Source: Nitrososphaerota archaeon
GTDB lineage: Archaea > Thermoproteota > Nitrososphaeria > Nitrososphaerales > UBA57
DNA: 12,431 nucleotides
Reading direction: 5' to 3'
NCBI GenBank assembly: GCA_016180375.1
Contig: JACPBJ010000007.1
Span: 1-12,431 of the forward strand
This document shows positions 6,297 through 12,431 of this stretch, piece by piece. Position 1 is the first letter of the stretch, and the number at the start of each line of letters is the position of its first letter. The notes under the pieces are model-generated. The model was not told where the DNA came from, made no database searches, and was given only the letters and a program-made list of their open reading frames with translations. A program made the position numbers and the translations under genes.

Positions 6297-8008
6297 TTAT
6301 GGGCAAGTATGCAAACTTGCGGAGCGTCAACCCTGCAGAAACCAAATCGTATGAATTGTATTATCTCGCCTATAGGCAATGATTTACATGCGGACTCCGC
6401 AAGCCCCTTTACTATTTGCAGGCTGTCTTTGTTGTAAACCTCGTCTATGTACAAAGGACCGGGGATTTTCACAGTAAATGGCATCGAGTCTTTTGTGACC
6501 CATTGAATCTTCTTTGAGGAAGCCGTAACCTCCATCCCTGCAAATTTGCCTGTCACCTCCCCATTCTTCCTGCTGATCTTGATATTGAATAACTCCATCA
6601 GCCTGACAGTGTCGCCTTCTTTCAATGCTTCGACATCTTTTGCAGATATGAGAAATTCCTTCCCAGTAGCCACATTTCTCTCTCCGAGATTCTTGTCGGG
6701 GTGTAGTTTGAGTTTTAGTTGAAGCGCTGGTGCATCAACCACTTCTAGTGGAACAGGGTCTGGGACAAAGAAGTAGCGCTTTGCGATTGGATCGACCAAC
6801 TTTCTATTGACAGCTTCCAAAAGATCCCAAGTAGGCTCAGATTCGCTCTTGCTGACCCCTAGGCTTGTCACAAATTCCTTGATGGCTTCTGGTAGAATTC
6901 CTCTCCTCCTAAGACCTAGCAAAGTAGGGAGCCTAGGGTCGCTCCAGCCATCAACAAGCCCCTGCTCCACTAACGGTTTTATCTTCCTCTTGGATACTGG
7001 AGTTCCTCTGAGCGAAAGCCTAGAGAATTCCACCAGCTTAGGCTTCCTAAGTTTTGCAGCCTCTAGCATTCTATAATACAAATCATCCCTGAGTTCGTAC
7101 TCTTTCGCGCGCAAAGCATGAGTCACGCCATCTTTACTATCTTCAATGGGGGCAACGAAATCATAAGTCGGCCATACGCGATATTTTGTCCCTTTTAGAG
7201 GGTGCTCAGCATCAACAATTCTGAACATCGTCGGGTCTCTCATTACGGTATTTGCGGCTACCATGTCCCCCTTGAACCTGACAATCGCGTCTCCTTCCTC
7301 GAATTCGCTGAACATCCTCTCCCATCTTTGGAGAGCATCTTCAGCAGGAATATTTCGATGCCCGCACTCCTTCGCCAAGCCTCTGTTCTGCTTGACGGTT
7401 TCAGGGTCACATTGACAGACGTAAAGATACCCTGCTTTGATTAGTTTCTTGGCATAGTCGTAGAATATCTCCATGTCATCTGAAGTTTTCTTTACAGTGT
7501 CAGGTTTGATCCCTAGCCATTCGAGCCCCTTACTGAAAGCGTCATAATATTCGAGTTTTTCTGCTGCTGGGTTCGTATCATCAAATCTGAGGATGAATTT
7601 GCCCGAATACATCTTGGCATATTCGTAGTTTATGAAAAGCGCCTTGGCATGTCCTATGTGAGGAAAGCCATTTGGCTCCGGAGGGAACCTTGTTACAACC
7701 TTGCCATGCTCGGCATCTGGCAGAGGAGGGAAAGTTTTGATTTCTTCCTTCTTTTCGAAGAGTTCGGCATAAGCATCTGGAAATTCATCTTGAAGCTTCT
7801 TTGTCTGCTTCCCAATAGAAAGAGAATTTACCTCCTGAACCATTGATCGAATCTGGGACATGAGCTCCTTGACCCTCTGCTTCAGCTCTGGATTTTCTCC
7901 GAGTACTTTTCCAAGGACTGCTCCAACATCGGCCTTGCCTTCGTGCCTGAAAGCGTTGACTAGGGCATGTTTTACTATTGCCCGCTTGAGATCGTTCTCT
8001 ATCTCCAA
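6293..8008 (-). CDS. gltX: Glutamyl-tRNA synthetase (archaeal type)
   Basis: Charges tRNA with glutamate. Archaeal enzymes are commonly non-discriminating and also make Glu-tRNA(Gln), which GatDE then amidates. At 571 residues it is full length, with the archaeal N-terminal helical extension (residues 1-100, including KADVGAVLGKVLGE). The class I ATP-binding HIGH motif is at 117-120 in PPEPNGFPHIGHAKAL; the second motif is SKRKI at 339-343. Cys198, Cys200, Cys215 and His217 form a possible zinc site. The C-terminal part is the GlnRS/archaeal GluRS beta-barrel anticodon-binding type. GluRS rather than GlnRS is inferred from archaeal origin and overall sequence. The start is TTG at 8008, preceded by purine-rich AAAAAGGGAAAG and 18 nt after the idsA stop. 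The stop overlaps the downstream hydrolase start. Confidence 0.95.
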   Translation of the reverse strand: MEIENDLKRAIVKHALVNAFRHEGKADVGAVLGKVLGENPELKQRVKELMSQIRSMVQEVNSLSIGKQTKKLQDEFPDAYAELFEKKEEIKTFPPLPDAEHGKVVTRFPPEPNGFPHIGHAKALFINYEYAKMYSGKFILRFDDTNPAAEKLEYYDAFSKGLEWLGIKPDTVKKTSDDMEIFYDYAKKLIKAGYLYVCQCDPETVKQNRGLAKECGHRNIPAEDALQRWERMFSEFEEGDAIVRFKGDMVAANTVMRDPTMFRIVDAEHPLKGTKYRVWPTYDFVAPIEDSKDGVTHALRAKEYELRDDLYYRMLEAAKLRKPKLVEFSRLSLRGTPVSKRKIKPLVEQGLVDGWSDPRLPTLLGLRRRGILPEAIKEFVTSLGVSKSESEPTWDLLEAVNRKLVDPIAKRYFFVPDPVPLEVVDAPALQLKLKLHPDKNLGERNVATGKEFLISAKDVEALKEGDTVRLMELFNIKISRKNGEVTGKFAGMEVTASSKKIQWVTKDSMPFTVKIPGPLYIDEVYNKDSLQIVKGLAESACKSLPIGEIIQFIRFGFCRVDAPQVCILAHK

Positions 8009-8026
8009 GACAGAAACTTTCCCTTT

Positions 8027-9058
8027 TTACCAGTCACGCACTATCATATACTCGACGAGCGAGCGTAGCCTAATCTTTGCCTTTGTGTTTGGTGCATGGC
8101 CGAAAATCTGCTCAAATTGCTTGAGAGCTGACTGCGAAAACTCTTCTGCTCTATTCTTCGCATAATCTATCGAGCCGTATTTCTTCATAAATTCGAGAAC
8201 TTTCTGCACGTCCTTCTGACTTTTGGCCTTGCGTTTTTTCATGATTGCTTTTACAATTTCTTTATCCCTTGCACCGGCAACTTCAAGCAAATTGATCAAA
8301 ACCAAAGTACGCTTTCCTTCAACTATGTCTCCAGCTATCTCCTTCCCATACCTTCGGTCTGCAGTCAAATTGAGGATATCGTCGCGGATTTGAAAACCAA
8401 TCCCCAAGTCGATGCCAAACCGAACAAAATCATTCTTGGATATGGGCTTCCTGGATGCTACAAGATGGCCCAAACGGCAGGGAGCGACGCAGGTATACCA
8501 TGAAGTCTTCTTTTGAACCATCAGGAAATAATCATCTTCGCTCAGATCCCAGCGGTTCTTTTCTATCCATCCAAGCTCTACGTGCTGCCCCTCTGTAGTC
8601 TCGTCAACCATTTTGACGAACTCTTTCATGATCAAATGAGCGAGCTTGTCTCCAAGCACATCGCAGTTCTTTGTCAGCAGACCCCACATCTTGGCATGTA
8701 ACGCATCTCCAGCGTTGATTGCCAAAGGCAGGCCATGGAGTTTCTGAAGCACAGGGCTTCCCCTCCTGAACTCCGATTGATCCTCTATGTCATCGTGAAT
8801 CAGAACCCAGTTCTGGAAGATTTCCAATGCTGCCGCAGTTACCATCATATCTTCTATCTTGCCTCCCAATGTTTCGCATGCCAGCATGGAGAGGCTTGGC
8901 CTTAGGCACTTCGAGGGTCTCGATGGATAGTCCCTCATCATCTTGTAGAGAAGGTCGATTTCAGGAACGCTATGATCCTTTGGCAGAGCGTCAAGTATGT
9001 AATTCCTCAGCATTGCAGTGTTAGACTCCAGCAAATCGAGCAGCTCTACAGAAGTCAT
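8027..9058 (-). CDS. idsA: Polyprenyl diphosphate synthase, probably geranylgeranyl diphosphate synthase
   Basis: Trans-prenyltransferase that condenses DMAPP with successive IPP units, most likely to C20 geranylgeranyl diphosphate for ether lipids. The 343-residue all-alpha protein has RPSKCLRPSL (47-56) binding IPP, the first Asp-rich motif DDIED (89-93), RRGSPVLQKLHG, NAGDALHA, KTSWYT (184-189), and the second Asp-rich motif FQIRDDILN (222-230). GKRT (248-251) is the basic patch. Trp84, five residues before the first motif, is a bulky residue at the position that limits chain length in related enzymes, so a short (C15-C20) product is inferred. The second motif ends in Asn, not Asp. The ATG overlaps the fni stop as ATGA and has a strong GGTGAG ribosome-binding site. 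It directly follows fni and precedes gltX. Confidence 0.93.
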   Translation of the reverse strand: MTSVELLDLLESNTAMLRNYILDALPKDHSVPEIDLLYKMMRDYPSRPSKCLRPSLSMLACETLGGKIEDMMVTAAALEIFQNWVLIHDDIEDQSEFRRGSPVLQKLHGLPLAINAGDALHAKMWGLLTKNCDVLGDKLAHLIMKEFVKMVDETTEGQHVELGWIEKNRWDLSEDDYFLMVQKKTSWYTCVAPCRLGHLVASRKPISKNDFVRFGIDLGIGFQIRDDILNLTADRRYGKEIAGDIVEGKRTLVLINLLEVAGARDKEIVKAIMKKRKAKSQKDVQKVLEFMKKYGSIDYAKNRAEEFSQSALKQFEQIFGHAPNTKAKIRLRSLVEYMIVRDW

Positions 9059-10146
9059 TTCGCTCGCCTCACCTTGTTCGAATTACTCCACTGCAGAAGT
9101 TCTCCTGTAAGCACGTATCTGGCTCTGGAAAGTTGTTTCAAATCTTTGGCACCAACAAGAAACATCGCAGCCATGAGTTGAAGCTCGAGCCTTTCGATGA
9201 AATCGCATAGCGATTGAAATGATTCGGCTGCGTGTTTCAGCATAGGGAGTGCCAGCCCGCAGAGATTCGCTCCGAGCACCATACATTTTGCAATTTCTAA
9301 TCCATTTCTGAGACCGCCGGAGGCTATCAAGGGAACCTTGACAGCCTTTCTAACTTCAATAAGGCTTGCCGCCGTAGGGATTCCCCAGTCCCAAAAAATC
9401 TCTCCAAGTTCTGCTTTGCGCGTTATCTTCTCTGCCTTCGCCCTTATCTGCTCTACTCCTGCCCAGCTCGTTCCTCCGAGCCCTGAGACGTTTATCGAAG
9501 CCACGCCAGCCTTCACCAATCTGGTGGCAACTTCTGCAGATATGCCTGCCCCCACCTCTTTTACAATAATAGGAACATCCAATTTGGAAGCAAGTGCCTC
9601 AATTCCTTTCAGAACCCCTTTGAATCTTGGTTCGCCCTCAGGCTGAACGAGCTCCTGAAGGGGGTTTAGATGAACGGCAAGTGCATCTGCATCTATCATC
9701 CGCAACAGCTTCTGAGCATCATTAACAGAAAGGTTCTCGGCAAGTTGAGCTCCTCCAATGTTGGCCATGAGGAAGATATCTGGTGCTGCTCTCCTCACAA
9801 CTTTGTAAGTTTCTGCAAGGGCTTCTGATTTCAGACCTGCCCTTTGGCTCCCAACCCCCATTCCAAGACCGTACTCAGCAGCAGCCTTGGCAAGGGTTTC
9901 GTTGAGCTTTGTAGCTGCAGGTGTACCTCCTGTCATTGAATCTATTAGAATAGGGGCCGAAAACCTATGGTGCAGATAATTCGTTGAAGTATTAATATCC
10001 TCAAAATTCAGTTCGGGTAAGGCGTTATGGATGAAGCTGACGCACTCAAGAAGTGTTGATGCCTGCTTAGCCTGAACCTGCTCGTTGAGGGTTATCATGA
10101 TACCCTCTTTCTTCCTGTCCTCGATTTTGTGATTAGCCTGTTCCAT
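9055..10146 (-). CDS. fni: Isopentenyl-diphosphate delta-isomerase, type 2 (FMN-dependent)
   Basis: Interconverts IPP and DMAPP using reduced FMN, supplying the starter for prenyl synthesis. It is a TIM barrel of 363 residues from ATG 10146, typical for the family. Visible signatures: DRKKEGI (10-16), whose Arg-Lys pair matches the substrate-binding start of the family; DSMTGGT (69-75); GMGVGSQR (95-102); MANIGGAQL (127-135); HLNPLQELVQPEGE (159-172), with the catalytic-region Gln164 and metal-binding Glu165; VKEVGAGIS (195-203); SGLGGTSW (221-228); and IASGGLRNG, the phosphate grip for FMN. An in-frame TTG at 10161 would add five residues, overlap the upstream kinase gene by 8 nt, and sits after an AAAAGGGAAA stretch; the choice between the starts is open. 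The stop overlaps the idsA start. In several archaea an RNase J gene lies between these two, and it is absent here. Confidence 0.96.
   Translation of the reverse strand: MEQANHKIEDRKKEGIMITLNEQVQAKQASTLLECVSFIHNALPELNFEDINTSTNYLHHRFSAPILIDSMTGGTPAATKLNETLAKAAAEYGLGMGVGSQRAGLKSEALAETYKVVRRAAPDIFLMANIGGAQLAENLSVNDAQKLLRMIDADALAVHLNPLQELVQPEGEPRFKGVLKGIEALASKLDVPIIVKEVGAGISAEVATRLVKAGVASINVSGLGGTSWAGVEQIRAKAEKITRKAELGEIFWDWGIPTAASLIEVRKAVKVPLIASGGLRNGLEIAKCMVLGANLCGLALPMLKHAAESFQSLCDFIERLELQLMAAMFLVGAKDLKQLSRARYVLTGELLQWSNSNKVRRAK
9068..9073 (-). promoter_or_regulatory. Shine-Dalgarno motif for idsA
   Basis: GGTGAG(G) on the minus strand, 9 nt before the idsA ATG and inside the last codons of fni. 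This is the best consensus archaeal ribosome-binding site seen in the window and fixes the idsA start. Confidence 0.65.
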
Positions 10147-10153
10147 GTGTAGG

Positions 10154-10924
10154 CTAGGCAAGCAATTTCCCTTTTACTAGAGTGCCCTCGTGATCCTTCC
10201 CTTTTAATGCTTTGATCAAGTGCTCTTTCTTTAGACCGTTTGTAAAATGAACGTTGATGCCAATTCTCGCTATCTTGATGGCTTCTTTGAGTTTGCCTTC
10301 CATGCCTCCAGTGACATCAATCTTTACAGGGTCAACGGCAAGGCGCTTCGCCTCTTCTATCGAAAGTTCCTCTATTGGACGCTCATCTTTTCGATAATTC
10401 CTGTATATACCATCTACATCCATAGCAAAAACCACCCTTACTGGGTGAAGCAGTTCTGCAAGATCACGAACTATCTCATCGCCAGAAATTATTCTGAAGC
10501 CTTCGCTTGTTGGAATGACATCTCCGAAGCTGATGGGGGAGATTCCCTGCTGAATGAGGTTCGTTAGAATGGTTTTCCATTTTTCATGTATTCCTCCTAT
10601 ATTGTAGAGAGCGAAGGGCTGAAGCCAGTATACTTGAACGCCTTTTGATCGAAGCGCTTCGATAACCATCGAATCCAGTTTCATTACTGAATCCCTAATC
10701 TCCGCGACAGCTTCTGGACTTGCCATGGATGGATGCCTTGAAAGGCCATATTTCTTTGCAAGGAAGTGCCCGAATGAGCCAGCTCCGTGAACGAGAACCA
10801 GAGGCTCGCCAAACTCCGCTACTGCTTCTGCTGCTGATCGAATCCCCTCCAAGCGTGGAGTGAGCGGCTTATCCTTCTCTGTGATCACAGAGCCTCCTAT
10901 CTTGAGGATTATTATTCTTCCCAT
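10154..10924 (-). CDS. ipk: Isopentenyl phosphate kinase
   Basis: Amino-acid-kinase-fold enzyme that phosphorylates isopentenyl phosphate to IPP with ATP, the last step of the archaeal version of the mevalonate pathway. At 256 residues it is the usual length. Key features are LKIGGSVIT (7-15) with Lys8, HGAGSFGH (46-53) with the substrate-binding His53 that distinguishes this family from other amino acid kinases, ISFGDV and SGDE in the middle, AMDVDGIY at the nucleotide-binding part, and DVTGGMEGKL, typical of the fold's ATP site. The ATG start overlaps the end of mvk by 13 nt, and the gene lies between mvk and fni, which fits consecutive pathway steps. It looks undamaged. Confidence 0.95.
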   Translation of the reverse strand: MGRIIILKIGGSVITEKDKPLTPRLEGIRSAAEAVAEFGEPLVLVHGAGSFGHFLAKKYGLSRHPSMASPEAVAEIRDSVMKLDSMVIEALRSKGVQVYWLQPFALYNIGGIHEKWKTILTNLIQQGISPISFGDVIPTSEGFRIISGDEIVRDLAELLHPVRVVFAMDVDGIYRNYRKDERPIEELSIEEAKRLAVDPVKIDVTGGMEGKLKEAIKIARIGINVHFTNGLKKEHLIKALKGKDHEGTLVKGKLLA

Positions 10925-11853
10925 ACCTTCAAACCCTGCTGAGGCAACTTTACAAGGAAAGCATCAAAGCCCCTGCTCTTGAGAGCTTTCACAACGTCCT
11001 GAGCCTTGCCTTGCTTGGGGATGGAGATTATCGCTCCTCCTCCGCCTCCCCCAGTAATCTTTGCCACCAATGCACCGTTCTCTAGACATATTTCTATCAT
11101 CTCATCGGTAGTTGGAATTGCTAGCCCGAGCCAAGACAGAGTCGAGTTATGAAAAGTCATCACAGATGCCAGATCATCGAAGTCACCTTTTTCCATAGAT
11201 TTTGATGCGAGCATTGAGAGACGCGAAGAAGATGCAACTAAGGCATTGAAGAAATTTGGCGAAGTTTTTCTTACCTCTGCTACTCTGCTGATCATTTTCG
11301 CAGTCCTCCTTGATAGACCACTCAGTCCAACAACGGCATTGCACTCTTCAACTTTGACTTCTTTTGGAGGCTCGCCCTTCCTGTACAGAAGTATCCCTCC
11401 ATAGACGGAAACTGCGACATCGATGCCCGATGGATTTCCATGAACAATTCTTTCTGATTCCATCGCAAGATCGAAGATATCTCTCTTTGAAAGATCAGTG
11501 CCAAGAGCTTTTCCCACTGAAGCAACGGTAGCGACTGCGACGGCGCTTGAAGAGCCTAAACCTGAAGATGGAGGGATGTCGGATTTTATCGTGACTCTGA
11601 CCTGCTTCTTGCTGGATAGATGCTCCTTTGTTGCGTAAATGGCTTTTGCAATTGGATAAAGCCCCTTTCCTACGCCCTTCGCGATCTTGCTTCTCGTTCC
11701 GTAGTTTTCAGAGATTATTTCATCTTCGTTTGCCAGCTCGGCAGATGCAGTTACACTCTTGTCAATCGCAGCGGCCAATGCTGTAGAGCCCCATACTACA
11801 AAGTGCTCACCCGCAAGAATTATTTTTCCCGGTGCAGCGGCACAAATCTTCAA
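10912..11853 (-). CDS. mvk: Mevalonate kinase
   Basis: GHMP-family kinase that phosphorylates mevalonate to mevalonate 5-phosphate. The TTG start at 11853 gives MKICAAAPGKIILAGEH, the family opening, with GGTGAG 4 nt upstream; GTG at 11862 would add three residues and lies inside that motif. The protein is 313 residues. PGKIILAGEHFVVWG is motif 1. PPSSGLGSSSA (94-104) is the ATP-binding glycine/serine loop. NPSGIDVAVSVYGG carries the catalytic Asp (residue 145). The C-terminal motif reads KITGGGGGGAIIS (six glycines at 268-273), where TGAGGGG is more usual; the Ala-to-Gly change is conservative. The stop overlaps ipk by 13 nt. Together with ipk and without a diphosphomevalonate decarboxylase nearby, this suggests the archaeal route through phosphomevalonate dehydration, whose other enzymes are not in the window. 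Confidence 0.95.
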   Translation of the reverse strand: MKICAAAPGKIILAGEHFVVWGSTALAAAIDKSVTASAELANEDEIISENYGTRSKIAKGVGKGLYPIAKAIYATKEHLSSKKQVRVTIKSDIPPSSGLGSSSAVAVATVASVGKALGTDLSKRDIFDLAMESERIVHGNPSGIDVAVSVYGGILLYRKGEPPKEVKVEECNAVVGLSGLSRRTAKMISRVAEVRKTSPNFFNALVASSSRLSMLASKSMEKGDFDDLASVMTFHNSTLSWLGLAIPTTDEMIEICLENGALVAKITGGGGGGAIISIPKQGKAQDVVKALKSRGFDAFLVKLPQQGLKVWEE

Positions 11854-11857
11854 GTGC

Positions 11858-11863
11858 CTCACC
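11858..11863 (-). promoter_or_regulatory. Shine-Dalgarno motif for mvk
   Basis: GGTGAG on the minus strand, 4 nt before TTG 11853. Its first G is the last base of the MEMO-gene TAG stop, so ribosomes ending there could restart on mvk. It supports the TTG start over the GTG that the motif contains. Confidence 0.5.
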
Positions 11864-12431
11864 TACGAAAAGCTGATAGACGCATATCCGACAACTGAAT
11901 CCCTACTGCCTCCTGTATCTCCGCTCGTTGCATATTGCAGTAACTTGCCTTTGCTCGCGCCGAGCATCTTTGAAACTTTCATGACGGCTGCTATTGGTCC
12001 GTAGCCGCATGCACTAAGATCGAGTTTCCTTAAAGTTTTGTAATGCGCATCAATGTCCAAGTTTTGAATGACCTCTATGAGCTGATTATCCTTCTTGCTC
12101 GCAACTTGATGAGGCTCATAGTGCGTGAGATCTGAAGACGCTATTACAAATGCATTCCATTTTGGTGCAATCTTTGATATGGCTTCTCCAACCTCTTCCG
12201 CGGTCTTCTGGTCCTGAAGCAGCATTGAAACAGGTAGAACCCTGAAGGGCTTGCTGAATATGAATTGGAGGAACGGTACCTGAACCTCTATCGAATGCTC
12301 CTGCATATGCGAAATGTCATCAACATCTATTATTCCCGAAGCCTCTACCAATTCCTTAGCGGCATCTCTAGCTATTGGAACTTCGCCCAGAGGCGTAAGC
12401 CATGATTTGGCCGCTGGAACCGCGACTCCAC
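11863..12431 (-). CDS. MEMO1/AmmeMemoRadiSam system protein B family, C-terminal part (5' end cut by window)
   Basis: MEMO-family protein, related in fold to class III extradiol dioxygenases; its function in archaea is not settled. The frame is open to the window edge, so about 188 residues of a usual 270-295 are present and the N-terminal third is missing. Seen in order: GVAVPAAKSWLTPLGEVP at the visible start, HMQEHSIEVQVPFLQF with the conserved His and Glu, VIASSDLTHYEP with the conserved Asp and His, the motif SACGYGPIAAVM with the conserved Cys, then YATSGDTGG and VVGYASISF at the C-terminus. These are the family's putative metal or active-site positions and look intact. The stop directly abuts the GTG at 11862 at the mvk start. 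The MEMO-mvk neighbourhood recurs in archaea, so the pairing supports the call but does not reveal the role. Confidence 0.92.
   Translation of the reverse strand, partial: GVAVPAAKSWLTPLGEVPIARDAAKELVEASGIIDVDDISHMQEHSIEVQVPFLQFIFSKPFRVLPVSMLLQDQKTAEEVGEAISKIAPKWNAFVIASSDLTHYEPHQVASKKDNQLIEVIQNLDIDAHYKTLRKLDLSACGYGPIAAVMKVSKMLGASKGKLLQYATSGDTGGSRDSVVGYASISFS

Noticed and set aside
9083..10567. Plus-strand open frames opposite fni and ipk (for example 9338-9646 and 10247-10567).
   Set aside because: They are antisense to conserved enzyme genes, with no start context and no recognisable protein features.
12349..12351. TTG at 12351 as the start of the MEMO-family gene.
   Set aside because: The frame stays open to the window edge and encodes family sequence (KSWLTPLGEVP) upstream, so the gene is cut by the window and does not start there.
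1..12431. Searched for tRNA genes, CRISPR repeats, inverted repeats of insertion sequences and attachment sites.
   Set aside because: Genes fill the window with gaps of at most 18 nt, and no repeat array or cloverleaf-like segment was noticed by eye.

Overview
The window looks archaeal. The evidence is the pairing of mevalonate kinase with isopentenyl phosphate kinase (the archaeal end of the mevalonate route), an archaeal-type glutamyl-tRNA synthetase carrying SKRKI instead of KMSKS, a MEMO-family gene next to mevalonate kinase, GGTGA-type Shine-Dalgarno motifs, and frequent TTG/GTG starts. Base composition is moderate and the genes are packed with almost no spacers. A TACK-group archaeon (thaumarchaeal or a relative) is my best guess for lineage, but that is inference.

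Left part (1-5033, + strand): a tryptophan operon in the order trpE (3' part only)-trpG-trpD-trpC-trpB-trpA, with stop/start overlaps or gaps of 1 nt. It covers chorismate to tryptophan except phosphoribosylanthranilate isomerase (TrpF), which is not in the window. trpG and trpB are both broken here. Each has a frame change at a point where about 49-50 nt of conserved coding sequence is missing. trpE, trpD, trpC and trpA read intact.

Right part (12431 down to 5025, - strand): a polycistron in transcription order MEMO-family gene (5' end cut by the window), mevalonate kinase, isopentenyl phosphate kinase, type 2 IPP isomerase, polyprenyl diphosphate synthase, glutamyl-tRNA synthetase, and an alkaline-phosphatase-superfamily hydrolase. 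The four middle genes make activated C5 units and condense them into the prenyl diphosphate used for archaeal lipids. Dehydration and decarboxylation of phosphomevalonate must be encoded elsewhere. Consecutive genes overlap or lie within 18 nt of each other, so translational coupling is likely.

The two operons converge and their last genes overlap tail to tail by 9 nt (5025-5033). No gap exceeds 20 nt, so no operon promoter is visible; both must lie outside the window. I see no tRNA, rRNA, CRISPR array, insertion sequence or other mobile element. Apart from the two disrupted trp genes this is core metabolism, and I did not find a new defence or mobile system.
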